From contig CP114491.1 of NCBI GenBank assembly GCA_027186245.1, positions 7,003,501-7,067,500 on the forward strand: a stretch of 64,000 bases of DNA. The letters run 5' to 3'. Below the pieces are notes generated by a model. It had not been told where the DNA came from. It worked only from the letters and a program-made list of their open reading frames with translations, and made no database searches. Shown here piece after piece: positions 9,363 to 20,790 of the stretch; the stretch's first letter is position 1, and the number at the start of each line of letters is the position of its first letter. The stretch is from Coriaria nepalensis (Eukaryota > Streptophyta > Magnoliopsida > Cucurbitales > Coriariaceae). The translations under genes and the position numbers were made by a program.

Positions 9363-12300
9363 ATGGGTGACCAAACAAAGAATTCTTCGGCTGTTGAATT
9401 TTTTACTGAAAATCAGAGTGTTCTACTTCCTGATCCTTACCTTTCACTAATGCCTACATTCACCCCTCTAATCAGAGTATTCTACTTCCTGATCCTTACC
9501 TTTCACTGATGCCTACATTCACCCCTCTGATACACCAGGAATGGTTCTGATCATGCAGAAACTCATTGGAAGTGAGAACTATGGAATCTGGAGCAGATCT
9601 ATGGTGATGGCATTCACTTCAAAAAATAAGCTAGGTTTCGTGACATGTCAATTCGCCAAAGCTTTGTTTTCATTTCCTTATTATATCTCTTGGAAAAAGT
9701 GTAATGCAATGTTATGTTCTTAGATTTTGAATACGATTTCTAAAGAGTTATCGAATGAGGCTATATTTAAAACTAATGTAGCTATTTTATGGAATGATTT
9801 GAAACAGAGATTCGATAAGGTTAATGGATATAGGATATACGCTATTCGCAAATAAATTGCTATGACAACATAAGAGAGTGATTTCGTTTTTACTTATTAT
9901 ACTAGGCTTATGATCTTATGGGATGAATATTCAACTATAGTGGCATTGCCTAATTGTGAGTGTGTCACTTCTGCTTTATACTATGCTACTAATCAACAAC
10001 AACGTTTGATTGAGTTTTTGATGGGTCTGATGAAAATTTTAATGTAGTGCATAGTAAGATTTTGTTAATGAATCCTTTGCCACCAGTTAACATGGCTTTT
10101 AGCATGGTAAATGAAGATGAGAGAAATATGATCTTAGCAAATGTAAGTACCACTACTGTTGAGACAATTGCCCTATATAGAATTTTTGTAAAGAACACCA
10201 ATTAGAAATATAATTCTAACAACTCTTTCAAGTGAGTAGAATGTGAATATTGTCATATTCATGGACATCTCGCAAAGAAAACTAAGTTGGTTGGTTATCC
10301 CCCGGATTACAAATTCAAGAATCAAATTTTTCCTAGTAAGACTGGACATAATTCGAATGCAGTCACTGTGGACAATGATGATACAACGGCTTATTCTTCT
10401 GTTCCAATCTCACAGGATCAATATAGACAGATTCTTAAGTTGATCAATCCAGATAACTAACACAATAATTCACTTCAAATTGCTAATGTGGGTATTCATG
10501 CTAATCTTTTTAGTTATAATAGAGTATCCGATTGGATTATTAATACATGCGCAAGTAGCCATATGATATTTGATTTTTCTACCTTAATTTCACATATTAT
10601 GTGTGCAAAAGACTCAACATCATCTATAATATTACCTAATGGCCAAGTTACTTCTTCAACTCACATAGGATCAGTTTCTATCTCTCTCATCATCACCTTA
10701 CCAATTGTTCTTTACATCCTACAGTTTAAGTTCAATCTCAAATATGTGTCTAAGTTGTCTTTTGAACAAAATTATTGTGTGAAGTTTTATCCTTCATTTT
10801 GTCTGCTTCAAGATCTGTCAACTGGGATTATAACTGGGATTGATAGATTGCATCAAGGTCTTTATCACCTCATGTTTCCTTACAACTTAGGACAGTCAGC
10901 CAAAACAGCTTGTAGTTCTCATCTTGATTCATGTAATGCAAGTTCTTGTAACAAATCCAATGCCACAATTTGGCATTTTCGATTTGGACATACTTCTTTT
11001 TTCAAACTTACAACTATGTCAAACATTGATTGTGTTTTTGATCAGCATGTAATACAAAATTGTCAAACTTGTTCATTGGCAAAACAGTCCAGAATTTCAT
11101 TTCCAATAAGCATTACTAAAACTTCTAGATTATTTTAATTAATTTATATTGATGTATGAGGTCCATACAAATTCCAAACTTATAATGGTGCTAGATTCTT
11201 TCTCACAATAGTCGATGATTATTCTAGGGCTACCTAGACTTACTGGTTGCAAACTAAAGCATATTCTTATGACACTCTCAAATTTTTCATACTCATGTCC
11301 CATAAATAATTTAACCTTCATATTCTTCAAATTAGATCATACAATGAAACTGAGTTCATGAATAATGAATGTAAGAATCTATTCTCTATTCTTGGCATCA
11401 TACATCAGTTTTATTGTGTCTACACTCAACAAAATGGAGTTGGTAGAACGAAAATATAAACACTTACTTAAAGGAGCACGTGCCTTGAAATTGCAATCTC
11501 ATGATGTCCTTCCAAATTCTAGGGAGATTGTCTTCTTAATGCTTGTTACATTATTAATAGACTTCCCTCCAAAATGTTGAACAATAAACCTCCTTTCCAA
11601 TTAGTCCATAATAAGTCTCATTCCTTATCTCATCTTAGAGTATCTGGTTACCTTTGCTTAGTTAATATTCTTCCTTCTCCTGATAAGTTTTCATCATGAT
11701 CTACTCCTTCCATTTTTTTAAGGTATTCTCTAACTCAAAAGGGTTGCAAAGTTTATTCTCTTTCCACTAATTCTTTCTCTGTCATTCGTGATGTCTTATT
11801 TCATGAGAATTTTTTTTCTTCAAAGATGCATTTACCACTTCACAGTTTTTTTCGATTCCAGAAGTCAGTTTCATTGATTTTGATCAAATGGATGTTATTC
11901 CTTTTACTAATTTTGATAATGATCCTAACATTCGTACTGATCCTAGTACTATTTTTGAAGTACCACTAGCACTCATGAGTCTGTCACTCCTACTATTATT
12001 CATGTTCGTCGAACCACTAGGATTTCTAGACCTCCAATGTGGTTCACCAATTGCTCCTCTCCTTTAGTTAAATATCCTTTGTCTCACTCTTTATACTATG
12101 ACCATCTTTCTCATTTTCATAGTTGCTTCATTGCCTCTCTTTACTTTTATCTTGAACCTTCCACCTATAAACAAGCCATTATAGATAACCATTGGGTTCA
12201 AGCCATGAACAGTGAAATTCAGGCTTTAGAATTGAATGGAACATGGAAACTTCAACTTTTACTGCCCAGGAAGAAATGTATTGGCTGTAATGTATATAAA

Positions 12301-13735
12301 GGGAAATTACATGTTGATGGCACTTTTGAAAGGTTTAAAGCTAGGCTAGTTGCAAAAGTTTTAGTCAACAAGAGGGTATAGATTTCAATGAGATGTTTAG
12401 TCTTGTGACTAAGATGTCTACTGTTCATTCCATTATTGCTTTATCAGCTAAGAAACATTGGCGTTTACATCAGTTAGACGTCTGTAATGCATTTTTAAAT
12501 GACGATCTTGAAGAAGAGGTGTATATGGCTCTCCCACAAGGTTATGGCAGCAAGGGCGAGACTCGCATTTGCCGTTTGCTTAAGTCTTTTTATGGGTTAC
12601 GTCAGACTTCTAGGAAATGGAACACCACACTTAAATAATCTCTATTATTTGCAGGTTTTTCACAGTCTTCCTTTGATCATGGAAAGCCTATTTGAAGAGA
12701 GTTGTTATAGGTATATTATTATCTACTTATTTTTTGAAAGAAAGGAAGATCACAAAAAGATGAACTAAACTAGGGCTATCTCCCATCTAGTGGCGGATTC
12801 TCCACACCAATCCTTTTCACGAAGGATGCTAACAATGCTTTTGTGATTCTACTTGTGTATGTTGATTACATACTTGTCACTGGCTTTACTCAGACTGCAA
12901 TTGATGATGCAAAATCTTTTATGGCCTCTCAATTCAAACTTAAGGATTCAAACTAATGGTATCTATATTTTTCAACAAAAATATGCACTAGAATTAATTG
13001 CTGAAGCTGATCATATTGCCTCCAAGGGTTCTTCGATTCCTATGGATCAAAACACTCTTCTGACTTCTCTGTAATTGGATAAATTTACTGCTTCTTCTTA
13101 TTCTCATCCTGCTCTTGATGATGTTGCACCTTATCAACGGTTAGTTGGTTGTCTTATTCACTTAACTATGACCCACCCTGATCTTTCTTTATCTAGGAAA
13201 ACTTTGAGTCAATTAATGCATCAACCCAAGTTAAGTCATTGAGGGGCTACCCTCAAGTTGCTACGTTATGTTAAAGGCTATCGAGGCTTGGGCGGGCCTC
13301 TTTTTCAATTCTGCTTCTGATTTCACTTTGAAGGCATATTCTGATTCGGATTAGGCTTCTTGTCCCATTACTAGGAAATCCATTATTGGTTATTGCATTC
13401 TTCTTGGTGGTTCGTTGATTTCATGGAAAATCAAGAAACAAGTCACTGTTTCAAGGTCATCTGTTGAAGCCGAATATAGAGCAATGACCACTACTTCTTG
13501 TGAGGTATCATGGCTGCTCAATATCCTCATCGATCTTCATCTTCAAGTTCCTTTGCCTATTTCACTCTACTGTGATAGCAACTCTGTAAGAAAAATTATT
13601 GCAAATCCTGTTTTTCATGAACGAACTAAATATATCGAAATAGACTACCATGTTATTCGGGAAAAATTTGTGAATGGCATCATTTCACCTCCTGCCATCT
13701 CCTCTTCCATGCAGCCTGCTGGTGTTGTTTATTAA
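9363..13735 (+). pseudogene. Broken copia gag-pol of copia-1
   Basis: Gag begins at the ATG 9363 (MGDQTK). The conserved block LIGSENYGIWSRSM is at about 9565-9606, and a zinc-knuckle remnant (CEYCHIHGHL) is near 10237-10266. The protease motif region at about 10530 reads WIINTCASSHM, where functional copies have D-S/T-G-A-S, so the catalytic Asp is lost. Integrase pre-domain and core fragments follow (H...H near 10972-10991, C-x2-C near 11063). Reverse transcriptase blocks appear at 12240-13060 (LDVCNAFLNDDLEEEVYM), and RNase H at 13415-13735 (SRSSVEAEYRAM). There are multiple stops and frameshifts throughout. Confidence 0.88.
9411..9528 (+). repeat. 59-bp tandem duplication at the start of copia-1 gag
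   Basis: Two head-to-tail copies of a 59-bp unit (9411-9469 and 9470-9528) with only a few differences, inside the gag N-terminal region. Since 59 is not a multiple of three, the duplication itself shifts the reading frame. Confidence 0.85.
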
Positions 13736-13816
13736 AACCTTGAGCAAGACTCAACACTTTTTTACTCTCTAAGATAGGTGTTCTCGACATCTTTCACCCT
13801 CCACCTTGAGGAAGAG

Positions 13817-14022
13817 TATTAGCGCTAACTTAATTATGATGATGTGCAAAGTTTTCTATCATAGGTTAGGTTGTTAATCTGTTCATTTTGGTATAAAATC
13901 TAACATGGATGTATTCTTTTGTGTATGAGAGCAATAAATGCATTCTTTTACATTACCATCTCTCTCTCTCTCATAATTTCCTTATGTTTTTCCCGCGATC
14001 TCAAACTGCTCGAATCATGACA
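13817..14022 (+). repeat. 3' LTR of copia-1
   Basis: Partner of the LTR at 9008-9214. It is preceded by the polypurine-like tract 'ttgaggaagag'. The number of differences between the two LTRs indicates an old insertion. Confidence 0.9.
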
Positions 14023-14110
14023 AAGACTTCAACATGATTATATTCTTACCTCAATTCTATTTAGACCTCCTTTTTTTCTCTCTCTTTATTCTTAACTCTA
14101 TTCTATTCTC

Positions 14111-14491
14111 ATGGGTGATACATCCGAGATGATTGCTCAGACAACCACCGCTGCTACTACTCCTTCTGTGGCTCTCGTCTCTCTACCCCAGTTAAGTCAA
14201 AGAAACCAGATTAAACTCACTACATCTAATTATTTGTTGTGGTTGATACATGTAAAACCATACCTTTTAGGCCAACAAGTTCTTAGCTATGTTGATGGCT
14301 CAATTCCAACACCATCCAAATTTATGCCGCTGGTGAACAACCCAGACTCAATCCCGAATACACATATAGCATACTGGTATCCACATGATCAATTGATCAC
14401 CTCGGCTCTTGATTTTACTATTAGCATTGAGATTCTTCCGATTCTAGTTGGCCTTGAGACAAGGCAACCAAGGCCCCCCATATTTTTTTAA
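14111..14491 (+). pseudogene. Copia gag N-terminal fragment (second element)
   Basis: An open frame of 126 codons opens MGDTSEMIAQ and contains copia gag-like blocks: LTTSNYLLWLIHVKPYLLGQ, DGSIPTPS and AYWYPHDQLI. After VGLET the frame runs into AT-rich repeat sequence. No RT or LTR of this element is seen nearby, so it is a truncated relic lying right against copia-1. It is not a continuation of copia-1, whose gag sits at 9363. Confidence 0.75.
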
Positions 14492-15775
14492 TAGATAAAA
14501 TTAATAATAAATATATATAGTAATTTATCATTCGTAATATCAATAATAAATAAATATATGTGAAAATGAAATAATATTTTTGTAATTAATGTAATTTATA
14601 AAGCTTAAATGCAGATATAAATAATGTATTTATAATTATATAAAAAATATTGACTCCATCTTTTTAATGTATTTTAATAAAACTTTAAATTAATTTATCT
14701 TTATTAATACCTTATTCTAATATTTATCTTAGGCCTCTAAATTTTTTGGGCCAACCCTGGCCTGATTCATCCTGCAATTTCGACAACCCTAACCTCTATG
14801 TTCACTATAAAATCATATGTCAACGCTTAGCAAATCTGCACATATTAGTTTTATTTTTATTCTAAAACAAAAATCAATAAAGTTATAAGCTCACAATATT
14901 AGTACATTATGAGTTATATTTTACTTCTTTTTCTCCAATGCATTATTATTATTGTAAACTTTCACTTTATCATTTTTTCAAAGAGATTGTTATAGAATTT
15001 GCCCTTTTTTTTAATAATCATTTTATAAAATACCCTTCTTTCATTTCTTTTGCTTTTTGCTCTACTAAAATGAAAAAGAAAGTACTAAAAAAAATAGTAA
15101 AAGATCATTTTCTCCTTCAAACCAATATCTTAATTATTTCTCTTTACCCCTTCTTCAATCCTTAAATCCCCAAATCAAACTAAAATCTTCTCTCTCTTTC
15201 TTCTCTCTTGTTCTCCCCAAACCAAGATCCCTAAACTGATTTCATAGTTCTCTCTCGTTCTCACTCTCGTTCTCTTCTCTCTATTCTCTCCCTCGGCAGC
15301 TCCCTCGATAGCCATTAATGGAGGATAATCAAGCTTGGTCTGGAGAATATAAAAATCACACGGTATCTTTTGATTTTGATAAAATTGTTAGGTGATTTTG
15401 AGTTTGAAGTCAATGAAATCTATAGATCACAAAGATTTCAGTAGATCACATTCGAAATATCACAAAGTTTGAGCTCAATGAAATCAATAGATCACATTTT
15501 GGTCTGAGTATTTATTCATAGGAATCTATCAGTTAAACTTACTCGAGTGCGGAAATCTAATGATTTTATTTCTTCTTTGATTACTGTTTATTTGAAGTTG
15601 CATGATATATTTGTTATGATTAAGAAAAAAATTAATTATAGAGTTGGAAATATTTAGTAAATCATGCCATTTCTTAAAGGTTGATGACATGCTTTTATTC
15701 TCTACTTAAATAGTTAGTTCATTGATTGTCTGCCAAACTCAATCAAAAAAGAAGTACGAGGCATGATATATCATA
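14492..15775. other. AT-rich spacer with repeat debris
   Basis: Very AT-rich, with a CT-rich block at 15187-15300 that looks like a leader (many TCTCTC runs) before an ATG at 15318. The ends 'ccttgagacaaggcaacc' (14452) and 'ttaggcctctaaattttttgggcc' (14728) recall a common dispersed plant repeat. No intact gene seen. Confidence 0.4.
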
Positions 15776-16243
15776 AATGGTCATCCTCCCCGTTACTCAA
15801 TAGAAGAGTTCGCTCTTATTATCGGACTAAGATGTCACAAGGCACCAGCCTCCTTACCGGTCAAAGTCAAGAAAAATATTGAATTCTTGAATTATCGGTT
15901 CAAAAGGAATGATGATATTATATGTGGTCAGTTTATGTAGATTTTCGAAAATATGGAAAGTAGAACTAAAAAGGGACATGATCAAGATGCTAATGAAATG
16001 ATAAAGATTGATGATCTACATGTGAAGTTAAAGCTTCCTTATTTCTTGATGGCTACCCTCTTAGGTATAAGGGAGTTGCATAAAATAACACTTCAATATC
16101 TATATATGGTCTCAGATATTGAATTTTTCAATAATTATCCTTGGGGTGAAGTAGTTTATGAGAGAATTATTCAAAGAATCAAGAGGGATGACCTTGTGGA
16201 GAAGTCCGTAAGAACTGCAACTAGAGAAAAAGCAATTGTTAAG
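15776..16243 (+). pseudogene. DUF1985-type domain relic (transposon-associated)
   Basis: In one frame the sequence reads NGHPPRYSIEEFALIIGLRC, then a linker, an in-frame TAG at 15938, then KLPYFLMATLLGIRE and SDIEFFNNYPWGEVVYERI. These are the hallmark blocks of DUF1985. That domain is found in plant ORFs joined to Ulp1-type cysteine proteases and spread by Mutator-like elements. No Ulp1 catalytic segment follows before 16.8 kb, so only the N-terminal domain survives. The family call is from memory of the motif pattern. Confidence 0.65.
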
Positions 16244-16852
16244 TGAGACTTATTCGATCTTTCACTCGCCTTCTAAGTAATTAGTAGTCTTAGTTTTTAT
16301 TACTTAATAATTTTTAGTAATTTTATATTTAATTGTTGTCGGTATGGGTGCTTGAAGCGATTTTAAACTTTAGAGAGACTTTTGGAAAGCATGGAAAAAA
16401 CTCGTAAGCCACGAATCCTGAATTGGACCATGCGTTCTACTAAATCATTACTCAAGAACATCATCAAAGTTGATTATTAAGTTAATTTCAACTTTTTTGT
16501 TTATTTAAAAGTAAAATAAACTTAAACTAAGGTATTTACTAAAAAAAATCAAAAGAAGAGTAAAAACAAAAAAATATTTGGGAGAAGGGCAATTAACTGA
16601 TTCTCCTTTTTTTTCAAATTACATTATGAGTTATTACAATTTGTAAATGCTATGATAACGAGGAAAATTATGACAAAATATCAAACTACAAACACTTTCG
16701 ATTATTTAAACGTGACAGGTATAGCGTTCCATATATGTACTATACAAACGGTAAATTTATTTGCTGAAAGTATTCATACCAATGCAGGCAAATGCATTGA
16801 GTTGATCAATACGCTGTCAAAACAACACAGCAAAGCATATCAATTTAAGGCC
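16244..16852. other. AT-rich spacer downstream of USP
   Basis: Nothing coding is recognised. The part nearest 16852 is the 3' UTR of the USP gene on the minus strand. A segment near 16388-16470 (CATGGAAAAAACTCG...) may continue the DUF1985 ORF but is broken. Confidence 0.4.
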
Positions 16853-18363
16853 TTAAGAGGTAGAAGCAGAGCTCTTGATTTTAGGCTTCTTCACAATCAT
16901 CACAGTGCAGTGAGCATGATGAGTACAATAGTCACTTACACTGCCCAGCAGCGCCCTGCACAATACCGGCCGAAAGTTTTAGTTTAGATCTATAAAATCT
17001 AACTTGTTACGGGCTCAACAAAATCTTATCTAGATTCTAATTTCCTCAAATTCAAGTTTCATCGGCTTACCTATATTGCCCACTAGCGAACTGATGATGG
17101 GATATATAAAATGTAAAATGATGGTTCTGTGATTTGAATTTGCTAAATTTTGATGATAGTTGACAAAAATCTAAGAGGTAGTGAATGATGATTCTGTTAC
17201 TTATTAGAGTCTCTACCCAGAGTAGTGAAGGAGAGAATATGAAGTACCTTTTAATGGCTCCATAGCCATGACTTCCCAGAACCAATATGGAAGCATGGTG
17301 TCTCTCTGCAGCTTCACATAGAACATTTCTGGGATCTCCTTCCACCGCCTCCAATAACACATCATGAACCTGCATTTAATTTCAAAAAGTTCAGAATAGC
17401 AGTTGGACATAAAGATTTCTCTAGGGATTGGAATTTCAAATTCCTTGTGTCAAGGGCGGAGCTGTCTCTTGGTTTCAAGAATATGATTATAATGCATTGA
17501 GATAATCGGTATAATATCTGGCTGTTGTGATCAGCAAGCTATAGGGCCAGGAATAAAGTTGTAAACTAGTTAAGACAGAGCAGTGCCTGCACTTCTCAAA
17601 CCCGGCTAAGCTGAAAACTTAACCTCTGCTATCCCCTAAAACTAGCTTGTGCCTCAAGTAAGTTTTCGGTAAAAACTAAATGATTCTTGTTATGATAATT
17701 GCAGGAAAATCATTATCAATAAACCCAGTAGAGTCATTATTAAAGGTCTCAATAAGATGAATTTTTAAAACTTGATTATCAAACCACTCGACGAGCTAAA
17801 AAGGATTAAGCACAAATCTGAGGCAACAAAGGTGTTTGTTTCTTCACTCTTTTTGCATCTAACATCTTAAACAGCTTTGCAATAAAATTCCCTTAGTATT
17901 GAATCCAAAATGCAATAATAAAAAAAGAAAAAGGGGAAAAAAAAACTAGATGAACAATTAGATACATAAATTACCGATTTACTGATGCAAATTTTCTTAG
18001 CTTCTTCAATAACTCGTGCGGCGATCTTCTTCAAATCGGCCTCCACAAACGGCAAGACATCAGCAGCACCTACAACCAATCCTTAATCAACTATCTATTC
18101 AGCTTTATCACTGTCTTTAGCATAATTAACAAAATCAAATGAAAATCTTAATCATTATTAAACAGCTGGTAAGTACTAATACCAGGGCCGGCGAGGCCAA
18201 CGGCAGAGGCAGCAGATTGTTTAGCGTGGACGATCACGAGCTTGAACGGAGAATTTGAAGGCACATGAGTAAGGAAGCGGTCCAGAGTCCATTCCAGAGC
18301 ATATAGACTATGCTCGCTGTCGTCGATCCCCACCACCATCACTTGCTTCTCTCCAGTCGCCAT
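16853..18363 (-). CDS. Universal stress protein A-like (USP, ATP-binding type)
   Basis: Small cytosolic or nuclear USP-fold protein of the ATP-binding subclass, typically stress-inducible. Its exact partner is unknown. Four exons on the minus strand, 18363-18183, 18069-17975, 17369-17248 and 16955-16853, join in phase to 166 residues, the normal size. The N-terminus has the nucleotide-binding strand VMVVGIDDSEHS (D14/D15). The C-terminal part has the full G-x2-G-x9-G-S motif: G124, G127, G137 and S138 in the segment GSHGYGAIKRALLGS. VMIVKKPK ends the fold. All donors are GT and acceptors AG. It diverges from p23 across about 585 bp. A degraded exon-4 copy at 8580-8706 marks a lost tandem duplicate. 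Confidence 0.93.
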
Positions 18364-18450
18364 TACAACTCTGTTTCACTTTCTCTCTCTCTCGCTATCG
18401 CTCTTGCACTTTCTTTCGCTTCTCTTCTAGCTCCCGAGTAAAAACTGTGT

Positions 18451-18457
18451 ACGTGGC
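18451..18457 (+). promoter_or_regulatory. ABRE-like ACGTGGC between USP and p23
   Basis: ACGTGGC, the strong form of the abscisic-acid response element, sits 88 bp upstream of the USP start codon. It lies inside an imperfect palindrome (CTGTGTACGTGGCACACAG). It probably serves USP more than p23, whose start is about 490 bp away. Role inferred. Confidence 0.45.
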
Positions 18458-18948
18458 ACACAGTTTGTGGCAAGATGCCAGCCTGGCATTTCCATATTCG
18501 CGCGTGAAGGGCAAGCAGGAATAAAACCAAACTACCTAAGAGTAGGCAAGTTGAAATAAAATATCGTACGTGTCGATTTATGATTGGTGGCTTATTCTCC
18601 GTAATATGGCCCAACGTATTCAACACGCGACAAATGGGCCGGGAGTGAACTGAAAGAAAGTTATTGGAATTAAATTCTCTGTCAGCCCAAGCCCATACAA
18701 GATTTAATTAGTTGTAAGGCCCAGTTCGTAACGTAACTGTACAGAGTCCAGTTCAGTGTAGGCGGAAAAAGTCGTTGGGAAACTAGAAAGTACTAGAAGT
18801 GACGATCGTACACTATTTTTTCTCTGCCCATTCCCTTCTTCCTTCTTATCAGTTAAAGAGTGTGATCAGTCGGGCTTCGAGGTTTTGCGGTGCTTTTCTC
18901 TTTCTAGGGTTTTGCAGTACTTTCCCCATTTTTCCAGAACCAGAAACA

Positions 18949-20790
18949 ATGAGGTAACCTCGGTCTCTCTCTCTCTCCTAGATCCATGTGATCATGTTGA
19001 TTCCGAGCCTCTGACTTTTTTAAATTTCTTTCTTTAGATTCAAGTCGTTATCTTCTTGATCAGCGATTATCCATTTCTCTCGTCCTCTCGCTGGAAAATG
19101 AGAGAGGGAAATTTTAGAGTGAAGAAATGGATGTGAAATCATTTGCTGATTTTTTTTCCTAATCCTTTTTTCGAATGAATTGATTTTCACTATCTATGAA
19201 GTTATTGATGTTCACTGATAGCATAGCAGGGAAAGTAATTTAGGCTTTGAATTAGGTATAATTTGTTATTGTTAGTTTTGTCTGTGAATAAGTACACATT
19301 CTAATATTCTATTAGGGGTGCTATGAGAAATTTGTCTACTTTGTTTCTGCGTAGATCTTACTCTCAAGTCAAGTTGAAGCATTTTTTGTCATCAGTGAAC
19401 CTTTGAAATATACAATTGTTGAATGAATAGGCTGGAGAGATGTGAGTTTTCTTGTGGTAGAGTATATGTATGTGTTTGATTGGCAGAATTTGAACTCAAA
19501 ATTCGTTTGTAGATTATCAAGTTCATTTTGTTAGGCCATATATGCCATCAATGTGTGTATTTTTTTGTTTTTTTTTCAGAATCTTTGCAATGAATGCTCA
19601 TCCTATTATTATCATTGTGTTATAATTACTTTATTACATAGTTTCCTCATGCGGCATACTCTGATTTTTGTAGTCGACATCCTGAGGTGAAGTGGGCACA
19701 GAGGGTGGACAAGGTATTCATCACCGTGCTACTTCCAGATGCAAAAGATGCCAAGGTTAATGTAGATCCAGATGGTGTCTTCACTTTCTCTGCTATTGGC
19801 GGTGGAGAAAACCATACATATGAACTGAAGTTGGAGCTCTTGGACAAAGTTAATGTGGAGGTAAGATGCCTAAATTCCTTTTTAAGATTTAGTCCTGTAT
19901 ATTTTCCTGGGATACCCTCCTGCAACTGATCTGTCAGACGGATTTGGAAAAATCTGTGTCAAGCATTTTCTATTGGTCTTGTAAATGGCTTATACTGATT
20001 CATTCTTAATCAATCTAGGAGAGCAAAATCAATATAGGAGTGAGGAGCATATTCTGCATCTTGGAAAAGGCTGAGAAGAAATGGTGGAAGAAGCTACTTC
20101 ACGGAGATAGCAAGCTGCCACATTACGTCAAGGTTGATTGGGACAAATGGGTAGATGAAGACGATGGCAATGGTATGTACTCTCTACTATGCTTTTACAA
20201 CATAGCTTTATGTTCTAATTGATTTGGTTTATATGTATATAATAATTCACCCCTTGATTGTTTGATCAGGTCCTGGTGATTTGGATTTGGGAGGAATGGA
20301 CTTCTCTGTAAGTATAGATTAGTTCGTATAGCTTGAAATAATGGTATGAATCTTTGTTATGTCTTATCCTAACCTTTGCTCTACTGTCCTGTCTTAAAGA
20401 ACCTTGGCGGCATGGATGGCATGGATATGGGTGGAATGGGTGATGATGCAGACTTTGATGATAGTGATGATGAAGGTATGTAGGTCAGGCCATATGGTGA
20501 ATTGTGCTTGTTAGGAAAAAAAATTGTACGACTAGTAATTAGTGTATCACGAGATGAAAGATTTGTTTTAAAACCTGTTTGTGCAAATAACAAAAGAAAC
20601 ATTCATATGCATCCGACCTTCTCAATCCCCGTGGTATTGACTTCTGATGAATAATCCACCTCAAATTGTAGATCAAGAAGTATCTAAGCCTGGAGAATTG
20701 GCTGGAGGCAGTAAACCGGAAGAAGTAGAGGCCAATTCAAGTAAAGCTGGAGATACTGAAGGGAAAAAAGAAGCTGCACCGAGCACATGA
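18949..20790 (+). CDS. P23-1: Hsp90 co-chaperone p23
   Basis: p23 binds the closed, ATP-bound state of Hsp90 through a CS (CHORD/Sgt1-like) beta-sandwich and slows its ATPase, in cytosol and nucleus. Six coding exons: 18949-18953, 19674-19860, 20019-20172, 20270-20307, 20400-20475 and 20672-20790, giving 192 residues. The first coding exon is only five bases (ATGAG). Joined to TCGACAT it restores the family start MSRHPEVKWA, which is why I chose this start. The CS domain covers about residues 2-90 (ENHTYELKLELLDKVN, ESKINIG), followed by the p23 signature VKVDWDKWVDEDD at 101-113. The acidic tail has a short Gly-Met stretch (GGMDGMDMGGMGDD), much shorter than in Arabidopsis p23-1, and ends in a Lys/Glu-rich segment. 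Confidence 0.95.

Larger units (their letters stand above)
9008..14022 (+). mobile_element. Ty1/copia LTR retrotransposon, decayed (copia-1)
   Basis: A nearly complete element about 5.0 kb long. The LTRs are 9008-9214 and 13817-14022 (207 and 206 bp) and clearly similar, both starting TATT(G/A)GCGCTA and ending TCATGA(T/C)A. A primer-binding site TGGTATCAGAG, matching initiator tRNA-Met, follows at 9215. A purine-rich tract ends right before the 3' LTR. The flanking 5-mers are AAAAC and AAGAC, a target-site duplication with one change. Gag, protease, integrase, reverse transcriptase and RNase H appear in copia order, interrupted by many stops and frameshifts, so it cannot be active. Its 5' LTR lies about 300 bp beyond the USP relic. 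Confidence 0.93.
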
